A DNA stretch of 32,110 nt from Nitrososphaeria archaeon (GTDB taxonomy: Archaea > Thermoproteota > Nitrososphaeria > Conexivisphaerales > DTJL01): the NCBI GenBank assembly GCA_029775965.1, contig JARVJU010000017.1, positions 1 through 32,110 of the forward strand, written 5' to 3'. Shown here one piece after another: positions 6,804 through 14,177 of this stretch (position 1 is the stretch's first letter; every line of letters begins with the position of its first letter). The position numbers and the translations under genes are program-made. The notes under the pieces were generated by a model. That model made no database searches and was not told the DNA's origin. It was given only the letters and a program-made list of their open reading frames with translations.

Positions 6804-8615
6804 TTGGTCCTGAATTACCCCGCACGAAGGTCTGTTTCATTGGAGTTTCTCTTTTCTGTACCAAGTGTCGTAGAGTTCGATGTATCGAGGAGACTTCCTT
6901 ATGTGGCATATATTACTAATAGAACAGGTCAATGGCAGCTGATGCTCCTGGACCGCTCTAAAGGGGCAGATATACAACTAACCTTTGACGATAACAGTAA
7001 ATTTGGTCCAAAGTTTTCTCCAGATGGTAAAAGGCTCCTCTTTGTCAAGGATACAGAAGGGAATGAAAAGTTTGACATATTTCTAACAGACCTTGATACG
7101 AGGAGCGTGATAAACCTCACACCAGATACTGACTATGCAATCTACCCTAATCCAATGTTCTCACCTGATGGTAAAAGAATTACGTATGTCTCTAATCAAA
7201 ATGGTCTCTTTTCTTCCTTCATGATGAATATAGAGGATAAAACGGTACATCGTTTAACAGGGCATAATTATTCAGACCACTTCTGCGAAATCTCTCCAAC
7301 AGGAGATTTAGCTATAGTTGCTAGCCAGGTTGATGCACAGGAAAATAACATTTTCATTGTTCACTTGGAAGACGACAAAGCAGAATTAGAAAGGCTTCTT
7401 GATCCAAAAGGCAACGAAATAGAGGCTGATGAACCAAGCTGGTCTCCCGATGGAAAAAAGTTAGCGTTTGTATCATCCAGTCTAGGCTGGTACGACATAG
7501 GTATCTGGGAAATAAATGAGAAAGAAGTAACATGGATAACAGAGGGCGGGTTCGAGTGTCATGATCCTGTCTTCTCCCCTGACGGCAGGTTCATAGCTTA
7601 TCTAAGGAATACAGGAACAGATGCAGTGTTAGAACTGTTTGACTTGATAAATAAAGAAAGAAAAGAGGTAAACTTCAAAAGAGGTGTCGTATCTTCGCCA
7701 GAGTTTGCAAACTCGAAAGAGCTATACTTCATCTTCTCATCAGCAAGGAACCCACCAGATTTATGGATGTATAGCATCGATAAGAGTGAGTTCAGCCAAT
7801 TGACTAGATCTCTTCCTGAAGATGTTGACGTCAGTATGTTTGTAGAAGGCGAACCTGTGCAGTATCAGAACGATAAGGACAAAAGGCCTGTTCCTGCAGT
7901 ACTTTATAAACCAATAAAAAAGGGTATGAGGGCAGTAATAGAGATACATGGAGGCCCAACTTCTCAAGCGTTGAACAGCTGGAACCCTTTTGTGCAGTTC
8001 CTCGTTAGCAGTGGATTTGCAGTTCTGAGGCCGAACTACAGAGGTAGCACAGGCTTTGGTAAAGAGCATAGAGAAGCAAACAGATATGTCATGGGAGATT
8101 TGGACTTGGCCGACTGCGTTAGTGGATATAGCTATCTTATCAAGCAAGGTCTTGTCCAAGAAGGTAGAGTGGCTATAGCAGGCGGTTCTTTTGGAGGTTA
8201 TCTTACAATGTGTGCTCTCACAAAGTATCCTACTCTGTGGTCATGTGGTGTTGCCATAGTCCCCTTTCTGAACTGGTTTACAGAGATAAAGAATGAGCGG
8301 GAAGACCTGAGGTTTTGGGATCTACAAAATATGGGAGATCCTGACAAACCAGAAGACAGAGAAAGACTTAAGCAGGCTTCGCCTATATTCTTCATAAAGG
8401 ATATTGTTGCGCCTGTCCTTCTAATAGCTGGAGCCAATGACCCTAGATGCCCTGTGGAAGAAGCTGAACAGGCAAAAGAAGAGTTGGAAAAGAACGGGAA
8501 ATTGGTAGAGACAAGGTTCTACTCTGATGAAGGACATGGGTTCAGAAAGACAGCTAACAGAATAGATGCTTACAAGCGAGCCATTGATTTTATAGAGAAG
8601 TACACTAAAACGTAG
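6804..8615 (+). CDS. S9 family peptidase (acylaminoacyl/dipeptidyl peptidase type)
   Basis: This 603-residue protein has the two-part S9 layout. Residues about 1-330 form a beta-propeller with repeated PD40-like blades (FSPDGKRLLFV, FSPDGKRITYV, WSPDGKKLAFV, FSPDGRFIAYL). Residues about 350-603 form the alpha/beta-hydrolase domain. The oxyanion segment is IEIHGGPTSQ. The catalytic triad is Ser462 in GGSFGGY, Asp546 in AGANDPRCPV and His578 in DEGHGF. All are intact and the length is typical. There is no signal peptide, so it probably clears oligopeptides in the cytosol, downstream of the exported acid proteases. The TTG start is supported by the upstream TATA-like box; no better in-frame start exists. 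The MFS gene converges on its 3' end. Confidence 0.95.
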   Translation: MVLNYPARRSVSLEFLFSVPSVVEFDVSRRLPYVAYITNRTGQWQLMLLDRSKGADIQLTFDDNSKFGPKFSPDGKRLLFVKDTEGNEKFDIFLTDLDTRSVINLTPDTDYAIYPNPMFSPDGKRITYVSNQNGLFSSFMMNIEDKTVHRLTGHNYSDHFCEISPTGDLAIVASQVDAQENNIFIVHLEDDKAELERLLDPKGNEIEADEPSWSPDGKKLAFVSSSLGWYDIGIWEINEKEVTWITEGGFECHDPVFSPDGRFIAYLRNTGTDAVLELFDLINKERKEVNFKRGVVSSPEFANSKELYFIFSSARNPPDLWMYSIDKSEFSQLTRSLPEDVDVSMFVEGEPVQYQNDKDKRPVPAVLYKPIKKGMRAVIEIHGGPTSQALNSWNPFVQFLVSSGFAVLRPNYRGSTGFGKEHREANRYVMGDLDLADCVSGYSYLIKQGLVQEGRVAIAGGSFGGYLTMCALTKYPTLWSCGVAIVPFLNWFTEIKNEREDLRFWDLQNMGDPDKPEDRERLKQASPIFFIKDIVAPVLLIAGANDPRCPVEEAEQAKEELEKNGKLVETRFYSDEGHGFRKTANRIDAYKRAIDFIEKYTKT

Positions 8616-8724
8616 GGATGACTGATATGTATTGGCATGGAGAATAACACATCTATTCGCTCGTATTGTATGAATGCCTTTTCTTTTCAGTTCTCCAAAT
8701 ATGTCCGGATTAAGGTGAAATTTT

Positions 8725-10080
8725 TCAGTCTGAGATCTGTTCAAGCCTCAGCTTTGTCGCTGATGGCCCTACAATAGCGAGCAGCCCAGCGATGAGACCA
8801 GTTATACCTATGATTATGAAACCAGTTTGAAAACCATATGAAGCAACAAATAATGGCAAAGCCAAAGCACCGAATGCCCCTCCAATATGTCCTAAACCAT
8901 CACTTAATGCAAAACCCGAAGATCTAGCTCTCGTAGGATAGTTTTCTGCTGTAAATGTGTACGCAACCTGCAGGTACATGCCAAGCGCCAAGGAAGCTAG
9001 AAACGAGCCAATAGTTACAGAAGTCGCATTTTTTAAGAATCCAAACAAAATCATACCTACAAGCCAGACTACAGTATCGCCGAATATTACAAATTTTCTT
9101 TCTACCCTGTCTGCAACAGCTATCATTATTACTGCGCCAATAGGATAGCCTACTGCACCAACAGCAAGATATAAAATCGAACTAGCAATAGTTATTCCTT
9201 GATTCGACAGAAGGGTGGGTGCATCACCCAAAAAGCCATAGTTTCCTATATACCAGAAGAACCACAGAGATACAAGAAGTGCTAGTCTATTCGAGTACGG
9301 CTTACGGAACAGGTATTTCGTTGGAAATCTCCCTTTTTCCATGCTGAAATCCTGCACACGTGGTTCGGGAAGCGTCATTCCTTTCTTCTTTGCTTTCTCT
9401 TCCATCTTCGCCACTATCTCTTCCGCTCTGTCGAACTTGCCGTGAACGACCAGCCACCTTGGCGACTCCGGTAGCTGAAATCTCATTGCAAGGGCAACAA
9501 CAGCTATTATTCCTCCTATGACAAAGAGCAATCTCCACCCGAATACAAAGCTAGGTACTAGAGCTAATGCTATGAAAGGTGTTACGGCTTGTCCTATTAT
9601 TCCAATTAGAAAAGTCAGCACAGAAATCTGGCCCCGTCTGTTAGGTGGGGCAAACTCTCCTATGTATGTCGATACTAGATTAAGATCAGCTCCGACTCCC
9701 ATCCCAGTGACAAATCGCCATATTGTAAGAGTAATAATACCCGTTGCTGCAGCGTCACCAAAAGACCCAATCGCTGTTAAAGTCATCGTAAGAAGCATCA
9801 TGTTAAATCGCCCATACCTGTCTGCGAGAGTACCAATAACATACGAGCCGAAGATATAACCTATCAACCCTACAGCTAATGCCACAAAGAGTACTTCAGA
9901 GCCGGATAGGTGAAATTGAGGTGCGATAGCAGGCATGGCAAAACCTATATCACTAATATCATAAAACGTGAAAAAATATCCAACTCCTATGATTATTAAA
10001 AAGCTTGCTGGGAGCGACCAGATAGGTATTCTATCCATCCTTGCAAGTATGAGTTTTCCCAGCTCTGAACTAACTGCCAA
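8725..10080 (-). CDS. MFS transporter, sugar/organic-acid type
   Basis: This 451-residue protein has about 12 predicted membrane helices and the major facilitator signatures. The loop 2-3 motif is GTLADRYGRF. The helix 4-5 region carries WRFVTGMGVGADLNLVSTYIGE and PPNRRGQ, as in metabolite:H+ symporters of the sugar and aromatic-acid porter groups. After helix 6 comes LPESPRWLVVHGKF, the PESPRW motif typical of that group. A central basic loop follows (EEKAKKKG). The substrate cannot be inferred. The start is a TTG, since the only nearby ATG is out of frame. A TAAATA box lies about 36-41 bases upstream, implying a very short leader. The gene converges with the S9 peptidase. Confidence 0.93.
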   Translation of the reverse strand: MAVSSELGKLILARMDRIPIWSLPASFLIIIGVGYFFTFYDISDIGFAMPAIAPQFHLSGSEVLFVALAVGLIGYIFGSYVIGTLADRYGRFNMMLLTMTLTAIGSFGDAAATGIITLTIWRFVTGMGVGADLNLVSTYIGEFAPPNRRGQISVLTFLIGIIGQAVTPFIALALVPSFVFGWRLLFVIGGIIAVVALAMRFQLPESPRWLVVHGKFDRAEEIVAKMEEKAKKKGMTLPEPRVQDFSMEKGRFPTKYLFRKPYSNRLALLVSLWFFWYIGNYGFLGDAPTLLSNQGITIASSILYLAVGAVGYPIGAVIMIAVADRVERKFVIFGDTVVWLVGMILFGFLKNATSVTIGSFLASLALGMYLQVAYTFTAENYPTRARSSGFALSDGLGHIGGAFGALALPLFVASYGFQTGFIIIGITGLIAGLLAIVGPSATKLRLEQISD

Positions 10081-10343
10081 TAGCCATTCACTAAAAGCAT
10101 ATGTTCCTTCAACAGTATTTAACCATTAACTCATACTCATGGCTAGAATTCCATATTCATCTATCGTGATGTGAAGCGAGCGTAACTTCACAAATTGCTT
10201 CTCTACTCAAAAGCTAAATATGCTTATACTGGTAAAAAAAAGCAAAGTTCTAGTCTGAATGAAGGTATAACTTTGCGATGCAGTGTCTCTCTCGATAGCC
10301 ACTTGTATCTAGTGCAAACAGCAAACCTTTTCTCTATCCAGTA

Positions 10344-10745
10344 TTGAATAATTTTACGTTGAAGCCCAAGGAATTCAAATTTCTGAAGGAGCATGAACTC
10401 TGCAGACTTGCGACTGCCTCAAAGGATGGGGAACCGCATGTAACTCCTGTAATCTACGCATTAGATAGTTATGATATTGTTATAGCAACAGATTATGGCA
10501 CAAAGAAGCTGAAGAACATAATGGAGAACCCTAAGGTAGCATTAGTCGTAGACGAATTCAGACCCAACAAGGGGTTGATGATACAAGGCAGGTGCGAAGT
10601 ACTTGAGCGTGGAGAAGAATATCTCAGGCTGTTGAATATTCTCTTTGATCGTTTTGATTTCTACAGAAAAAACTCGTGGAAAGAAGGGGAAGCCCCAATT
10701 CTGAGGATAAGAGCTGAGAAATGTGCTAGTTGGTCGATAGAATGA
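10344..10745 (+). CDS. Pyridoxamine 5'-phosphate oxidase-like flavin/F420-binding protein
   Basis: This 133-residue protein has the split-barrel fold of PPOX-like proteins. The N-terminal helix and strand read EFKFLKEHELCRLATASKDGEPHVTPVIYAL, the classic opening with LAT-x(4)-G-x-P-H-V-x-P. It is followed by IATDYGTKKLKNIMENPKVALVVDEF and GLMIQGRCEVLE. The C-terminal LRIRAEKCASWSIE matches the last barrel strand. Such single-domain proteins bind FMN or F420 and often act as small reductases; the true substrate is unknown. The TTG start is required because no in-frame ATG exists before residue 65 and an upstream TAG closes the frame. No neighbour suggests a pathway. Confidence 0.87.
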   Translation: MNNFTLKPKEFKFLKEHELCRLATASKDGEPHVTPVIYALDSYDIVIATDYGTKKLKNIMENPKVALVVDEFRPNKGLMIQGRCEVLERGEEYLRLLNILFDRFDFYRKNSWKEGEAPILRIRAEKCASWSIE

Positions 10746-10764
10746 AATTCTGTATTACTTGCAT

Positions 10765-10781
10765 ATTTTCATTAATTTTTA
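10765..10781 (+). terminator. T-rich terminator-like tract
   Basis: Two T-runs (ATTTTC and ATTTTTA) begin 20 bases after the PPOX-like stop, the usual form of archaeal intrinsic termination. Sequence composition only. Confidence 0.35.
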
Positions 10782-10951
10782 TTACAACCTTACAGTGAAA
10801 GGATTACAGTTTAAAGTTGCTTATAGAGTATACAAGTTTGCATTATCTTGATCCCGGCTCTAGATTGCAGATCATTCTAAATTGTTAAACAGGCCATACA
10901 AAAATGCAGTATTAACTTACCCAGCTGTTTAAGCATGTGCACTGACCAAAG

Positions 10952-12154
10952 ATGGCGTCAAAGACAAGGGTAATTGCGTATGGGATCGCTGCCGTTGCAG
11001 TAGCTATACTGCTGATAGCAGCATCAGCCTTCATACCATCATTCCTTACAGGCACTAGAAGCAGCACTCAAACAACACAATTCTATGTACTTCTTACAGA
11101 CCCTCCTACAGTACCTCAGGGAACTAGCTACCTCAACCTCACATATTCATCCATATCAATTCATGTAATAGAGAAGAATGGCAGCAGTGAATGGCTAGCT
11201 TCTAACACTACAGGCACAGTAGACCTTTTGGCTCTTTATCAGGCAAATGCAAGTATAGTTTTGAGCCAATTCAGCATACCAGCAAATTCTACAGTAGATA
11301 AGGTATCTCTAGCAATAGAATCTGTCAGCATAGGTGTTGACGGGTCAAGCTATAACGTTACACCTCTAGCCAATATTCTGACAATAAACATAGTAAACGC
11401 ATCAAGCATAAGCAGCAAGGCAGGTGCAATACTTGACCTGAGCCCTACTGTTGTTGAGATAGTAGGTACAAACGCAACTGGGGGTAAAGTACTGTACTTT
11501 ACAATGGTACCAAGCGCAGTAGCTGTAGTGAAGGTAGGCTTGAGCAACCTGCAGGTTGGACAGCATGTAAAGCTTTCAGACGAAGATCAGAACAAGCTTG
11601 ATGAAGCTGCAAGCAATGCATCTAACCTGACAATAAGCAAGGCATCAATATCTGTGAACGGTAATATCACAAAAATATCTATCAACATAACTAATGATGG
11701 AAGCACAAATGCTACAGTATTTGGCATAGTCATTCATGGACAATTCAACTCAACTCTATACCTGCCTGGAGGAGTATGCAATACATCAGAATCAGATAAT
11801 GGAGATAACAACTCACATGCGAAGCAACCTTGTGTAGGTAGTGAACATGAAATGGAGATAGAGCACCCAGATTCACTGGCATTCAAGATAAATGCAACAT
11901 CCGATACATTAGTGCCTCTGTTCGGAGACCAGGAGGATAATGCCTTAGCTAACAATTCCATGCTTGTCCTGAAGCCAGGACAATCAGTGAACCTGACATT
12001 CTACGGCATAATACAGCTTGTTCATCAACCAGATGATTCAAAGAATTCTGTGATGGAGATACCAAGCATGATAATAACCCCAATACCAGGTCAAACATAC
12101 CAGATAAGGCTGATGGGAGAGGGCTTCGAGACAATAACTGTAGTAGCAAGCTAG
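10952..12154 (+). CDS. Membrane-anchored extracellular glycoprotein with a DUF4382-like domain
   Basis: This 400-residue protein starts with a basic residue pair and a hydrophobic helix (about 8-32) that anchors or exports it. The segment from about 43 to 200 (FYVLLTDPPTVPQGTSYLNL, then SISIHVIEKNGSSEWL and VDLLALYQAN) matches the DUF4382 pattern of secreted archaeal and bacterial proteins. The rest forms Ig-like strands, with ITKISINITNDGSTNATVFGIVI as a clear example. More than ten N-x-S/T sequons point to surface glycosylation. The middle holds a negatively charged, His-containing loop (SESDNGDNNSHAKQP). No catalytic motif is seen. A surface or S-layer-associated role is inferred; function is unknown. 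A T-rich terminator follows. Confidence 0.8.
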   Translation: MASKTRVIAYGIAAVAVAILLIAASAFIPSFLTGTRSSTQTTQFYVLLTDPPTVPQGTSYLNLTYSSISIHVIEKNGSSEWLASNTTGTVDLLALYQANASIVLSQFSIPANSTVDKVSLAIESVSIGVDGSSYNVTPLANILTINIVNASSISSKAGAILDLSPTVVEIVGTNATGGKVLYFTMVPSAVAVVKVGLSNLQVGQHVKLSDEDQNKLDEAASNASNLTISKASISVNGNITKISINITNDGSTNATVFGIVIHGQFNSTLYLPGGVCNTSESDNGDNNSHAKQPCVGSEHEMEIEHPDSLAFKINATSDTLVPLFGDQEDNALANNSMLVLKPGQSVNLTFYGIIQLVHQPDDSKNSVMEIPSMIITPIPGQTYQIRLMGEGFETITVVAS

Positions 12155-12165
12155 ATTCACTTACT

Positions 12166-12190
12166 TACTTTGCTTTATTTTTTGTTTCTA
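12166..12190 (+). terminator. T-rich terminator-like tract
   Basis: A run of T-rich sequence with six consecutive T residues begins about 12 bases after the glycoprotein stop and precedes the transposon end at 12251. Confidence 0.45.
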
Positions 12191-12250
12191 TGCATATAGA
12201 ACTACTCTAAAGCATGGATTATTGCATCACCAATGTATCTCATAGGCAAG

Positions 12251-12400
12251 CTGACATACTCCCACCGCTGAAGCATGTGGGGTTCTGGCGTCTCTAGGAT
12301 TCATAGAGTTGCGCCTTTGGGGGTATCAGAGCTCCCCTTGCACACATCTCTGTCTGCGTGCAATTGACCTATGCTCTCCACTAAAGGAGGACGCAACGCT
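12251..12400 (-). ncRNA. Presumed omega RNA / right end of the IS605 element
   Basis: In IS200/IS605 elements the 3' end of tnpB plus the right end is transcribed into the guide RNA of TnpB. Here the right-end hairpin (12261-12282) and conserved terminus GGGAGTATGTCAG are intact, directly behind an intact tnpB. The flank next to the terminus, which would act as the guide on the minus strand, begins CTTGCCTATGAGATACATTG. RNA boundaries cannot be read from sequence. Confidence 0.4.
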
Positions 12401-13320
12401 ATGTTGAATCCAGCGTTTGCGTCAGCATGGTCAACGTGTTTGCATTCATTCGATTCGCACACGAATTTCTTTCCTTCCCTTGTCCCTACGCTTCCACACG
12501 GAGAGCACTCTTGCGATGTGTTTCTCGGCTCAACGTAGGCAAGTGGAATACCTCTCATTTTTGCCTTATATTGGAGAAAGCGTTCAAGTTGGTGGAACGA
12601 CCACGAATGAAGCGTCGCGTTGAAGTTTCTGCTATGATGCCTGTTTCTTCTTATTCCGTTAAGTTTTTCTAGCTTGATTCCAGAGTTCATCCGTTCTGCG
12701 ATATCAACAATTTTCTTCGAAATCTTATGATTGATATCTCTTATGATTTTTGATTCTCTGTTTCGTATGGCCTTGACCTTTCTATATTTTCCTGCTCTCT
12801 GAAGCACCTTTCTTATGGCAGAATATTTTTTATGAATATGCTGAGCCAGCTTGCCGAGCTTCCAAACCTTGCCTGATTTTGGGTTTGCAACAACAGCTAC
12901 GTGTCCTGTTGCGTTTCTATCAACGCCTATCCAGTTAGAAACTTCTTTCGTTTCTGGTTCAGGAATAGTTACAGCGACGTATGCGAACTCTTTGTCGAGT
13001 TCTATCTGATTCACCTTCGTGAAGTCCTTTCTGAAGGTCATCGGCAAAGAGAGCCCCAGACAGGCGACGCGCAGTTCATTGCCTTCCCTCTTTATGCTCT
13101 GGCTTGGAACAGTCAACTTCATACTCCCGACCCTCTTCAGTTTCTTGTTCCTCGAATACTTCCGAAGAATCTGATTAGCCAGAGCACTCTTCAACCCAAA
13201 CTGAGCGACATCCTTGGAAGATTGAGTCTTTGTCCTCAAAGCAAACTCGGCAATCTGTCGAGCCTTGCTCAACTCGGCAGCTAAATTCATTCCATGCCTG
13301 ACTTTGAAAGTTAGAATCAA
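12301..13320 (-). CDS. tnpB: TnpB, RNA-guided RuvC nuclease of IS200/IS605
   Basis: This 339-residue protein keeps all the core TnpB parts. RuvC-I is IGVDRN with Asp134. The basic bridge region reads KYRKVKAIRNRESKIIRDINHKI in two halves. RuvC-II is SGIKLEKLNG with Glu218. A zinc ribbon (CSPCG ... FVCESNEC) precedes RuvC-III DHADANAGFNIA with Asp300. Known TnpBs use an omega RNA from the element's right end to cut matching DNA. The TTG start lies inside the tnpA stop (overlap of 2-4 bases), implying coupled translation. At 339 residues it is compact compared with the roughly 370-410 of well-studied members, mainly from a short N-terminus. No disabling change is seen although tnpA upstream is dead. 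Confidence 0.92.
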   Translation of the reverse strand: MILTFKVRHGMNLAAELSKARQIAEFALRTKTQSSKDVAQFGLKSALANQILRKYSRNKKLKRVGSMKLTVPSQSIKREGNELRVACLGLSLPMTFRKDFTKVNQIELDKEFAYVAVTIPEPETKEVSNWIGVDRNATGHVAVVANPKSGKVWKLGKLAQHIHKKYSAIRKVLQRAGKYRKVKAIRNRESKIIRDINHKISKKIVDIAERMNSGIKLEKLNGIRRNRHHSRNFNATLHSWSFHQLERFLQYKAKMRGIPLAYVEPRNTSQECSPCGSVGTREGKKFVCESNECKHVDHADANAGFNIALRPPLVESIGQLHADRDVCKGSSDTPKGATL

Positions 13321-13707
13321 TTGTGTTTCTGCTCCTCGATGTATCGCCTGACGGTGTCCTCAGAGATGTGGCCGACCGACTCGACATAATACGAACGAGT
13401 CCAGAGAGTCGGGAGACGAGACTTCAACCAAGGAAACTCCTTTCTGAGTTCATGCGAAGAGAATTCCTTCAATTGCTGCACAACCCAATGCGGTGCAGCG
13501 GTCGGTGTGGGTTTCACAAACAGATGAATGTGGTCTGGCATCACTTCCAACTCTACAATTTTGACCTCAATCTGTTAGGCCTTCTGACAGAGAAGTTCCT
13601 TCAGCCTCTTCTCCACGTCCCCAACCAGAACTGCTCCGATACTTCGGACACAATATCAGATGATAGCCCAAGTTATATACCGTAGTGTTCCCCTGACATA
13701 CTCCCAT
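13317..13707 (-). pseudogene. tnpA: Broken TnpA (Y1 HUH transposase of IS200/IS605)
   Basis: The reading starts at an ATG (13705-13707) and runs MGVCQGNTTVYNLGYHLILC, the typical TnpA opening, to PKYR. A frameshift near 13635 follows, and the continuing frame (VLVGDVEKRLKELLCQKA) meets an in-frame TAA at 13575-13577. The C-terminal part is open and carries the HUH motif PDHIHLF and, near the end, VRRYIEEQ with the expected nucleophile Tyr. TnpA normally excises and inserts the single-stranded element, so this copy cannot move itself unless a TnpA from elsewhere acts on its ends. Its first codons include the 12 bases GGAGTATGTCAG, also found at the element's right terminus. Confidence 0.85.
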
Positions 13708-13791
13708 CGCTGGCTCACACAATATCCCTCTGACGGATATCTAACATACCTATAAGCATTATACAAAAGTTCAAATACGACTCGGGCGACT

Positions 13792-13838
13792 GCATTCATC
13801 CAAGGACTGAACGTCCTTGGCTTTCTGCGGATTTCATC
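13792..13838 (-). repeat. Left-end hairpin of the IS605 element (copy 1)
   Basis: This 47-bp segment holds an 8-bp hairpin CCAAGGAC-TGAAC-GTCCTTGG (13800-13820) flanked by GCATTCATC and CTTTCTGCGGATTTCATC. It is identical, in inverted orientation, to 31990-32036. Confidence 0.85.
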
Positions 13839-14177
13839 GTAAATACAGGAGCCATTCAGGAGAAGTTGAGGATATTAGCTCTATACTTCAATGTTTGTAG
13901 TATAGGACACGTATCACTATAACCTTTACAGCAAGCAGAAACGCAATCCTCAATAACTCTCGCCTTTTGTACATGGAATAGAAAAATAATGATAGCTAGA
14001 GAAACGAAGGAAGTTACGCTAAAATATGAGTTAGGGTTGTTCAAAGGGACACAGGAGATCCTAGTTATAGATTCGGAGCTTATAATGGAATAGAACGCAA
14101 AGTTTCAACGATCTTACAGGTTAATTCCAAAGTTGAATGAATATCATTCTCGCTCGAACAAAACACACTTGAAAGAA
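13839..14177. other. Gene-poor stretch with one weak small frame
   Basis: Between the IS end and the S53 gene I see no firm gene. A minus-strand frame at 13856-14044 (TTG start) would encode 62 residues with one hydrophobic helix (FVSLAIIIFLF) and a Cys cluster CVSACC...DTC. A TATA-like CTATAACTA lies about 18-26 bases upstream of it. This is plausible as a small membrane protein but is not supported by any known family. Confidence 0.25.

Larger units (their letters stand above)
12251..13838 (-). mobile_element. IS200/IS605-family element with dead tnpA and intact tnpB
   Basis: A 1.6-kb element oriented leftwards. Its left end is the 47-bp hairpin segment at 13792-13838. Then come tnpA (13317-13707, broken), tnpB (12301-13320, intact) and the right end, whose hairpin CCCACCGCTGAAGCATGTGGGG (two arms CCCAC/GTGGGG) sits at 12261-12282 and whose terminal CTGACATACTCCC is at 12251-12263. 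Such elements lack inverted terminal repeats; their ends are single-strand hairpins recognised by TnpA. The base next to the left end is preceded, on the element strand, by TTTAC, like the short target motifs used by this family. The other copy of the left end (31990) is preceded by TTTAT. The boundaries are inferred from these repeats. Confidence 0.85.

Noticed and set aside
10168-10192. GTGAAG/CTTCAC hairpin near a GTGATG sequence, considered as a C/D-box guide RNA
   Set aside because: No D and D' boxes (CTGA) occur at the required spacing, and a 6-bp repeat is expected by chance.
10243-10277. GCAAAGTT...AACTTTGC inverted repeat between the MFS and PPOX-like genes
   Set aside because: An 8-bp repeat with a loop of about 19 bases is near chance level and has no promoter or T-tract linked to it.
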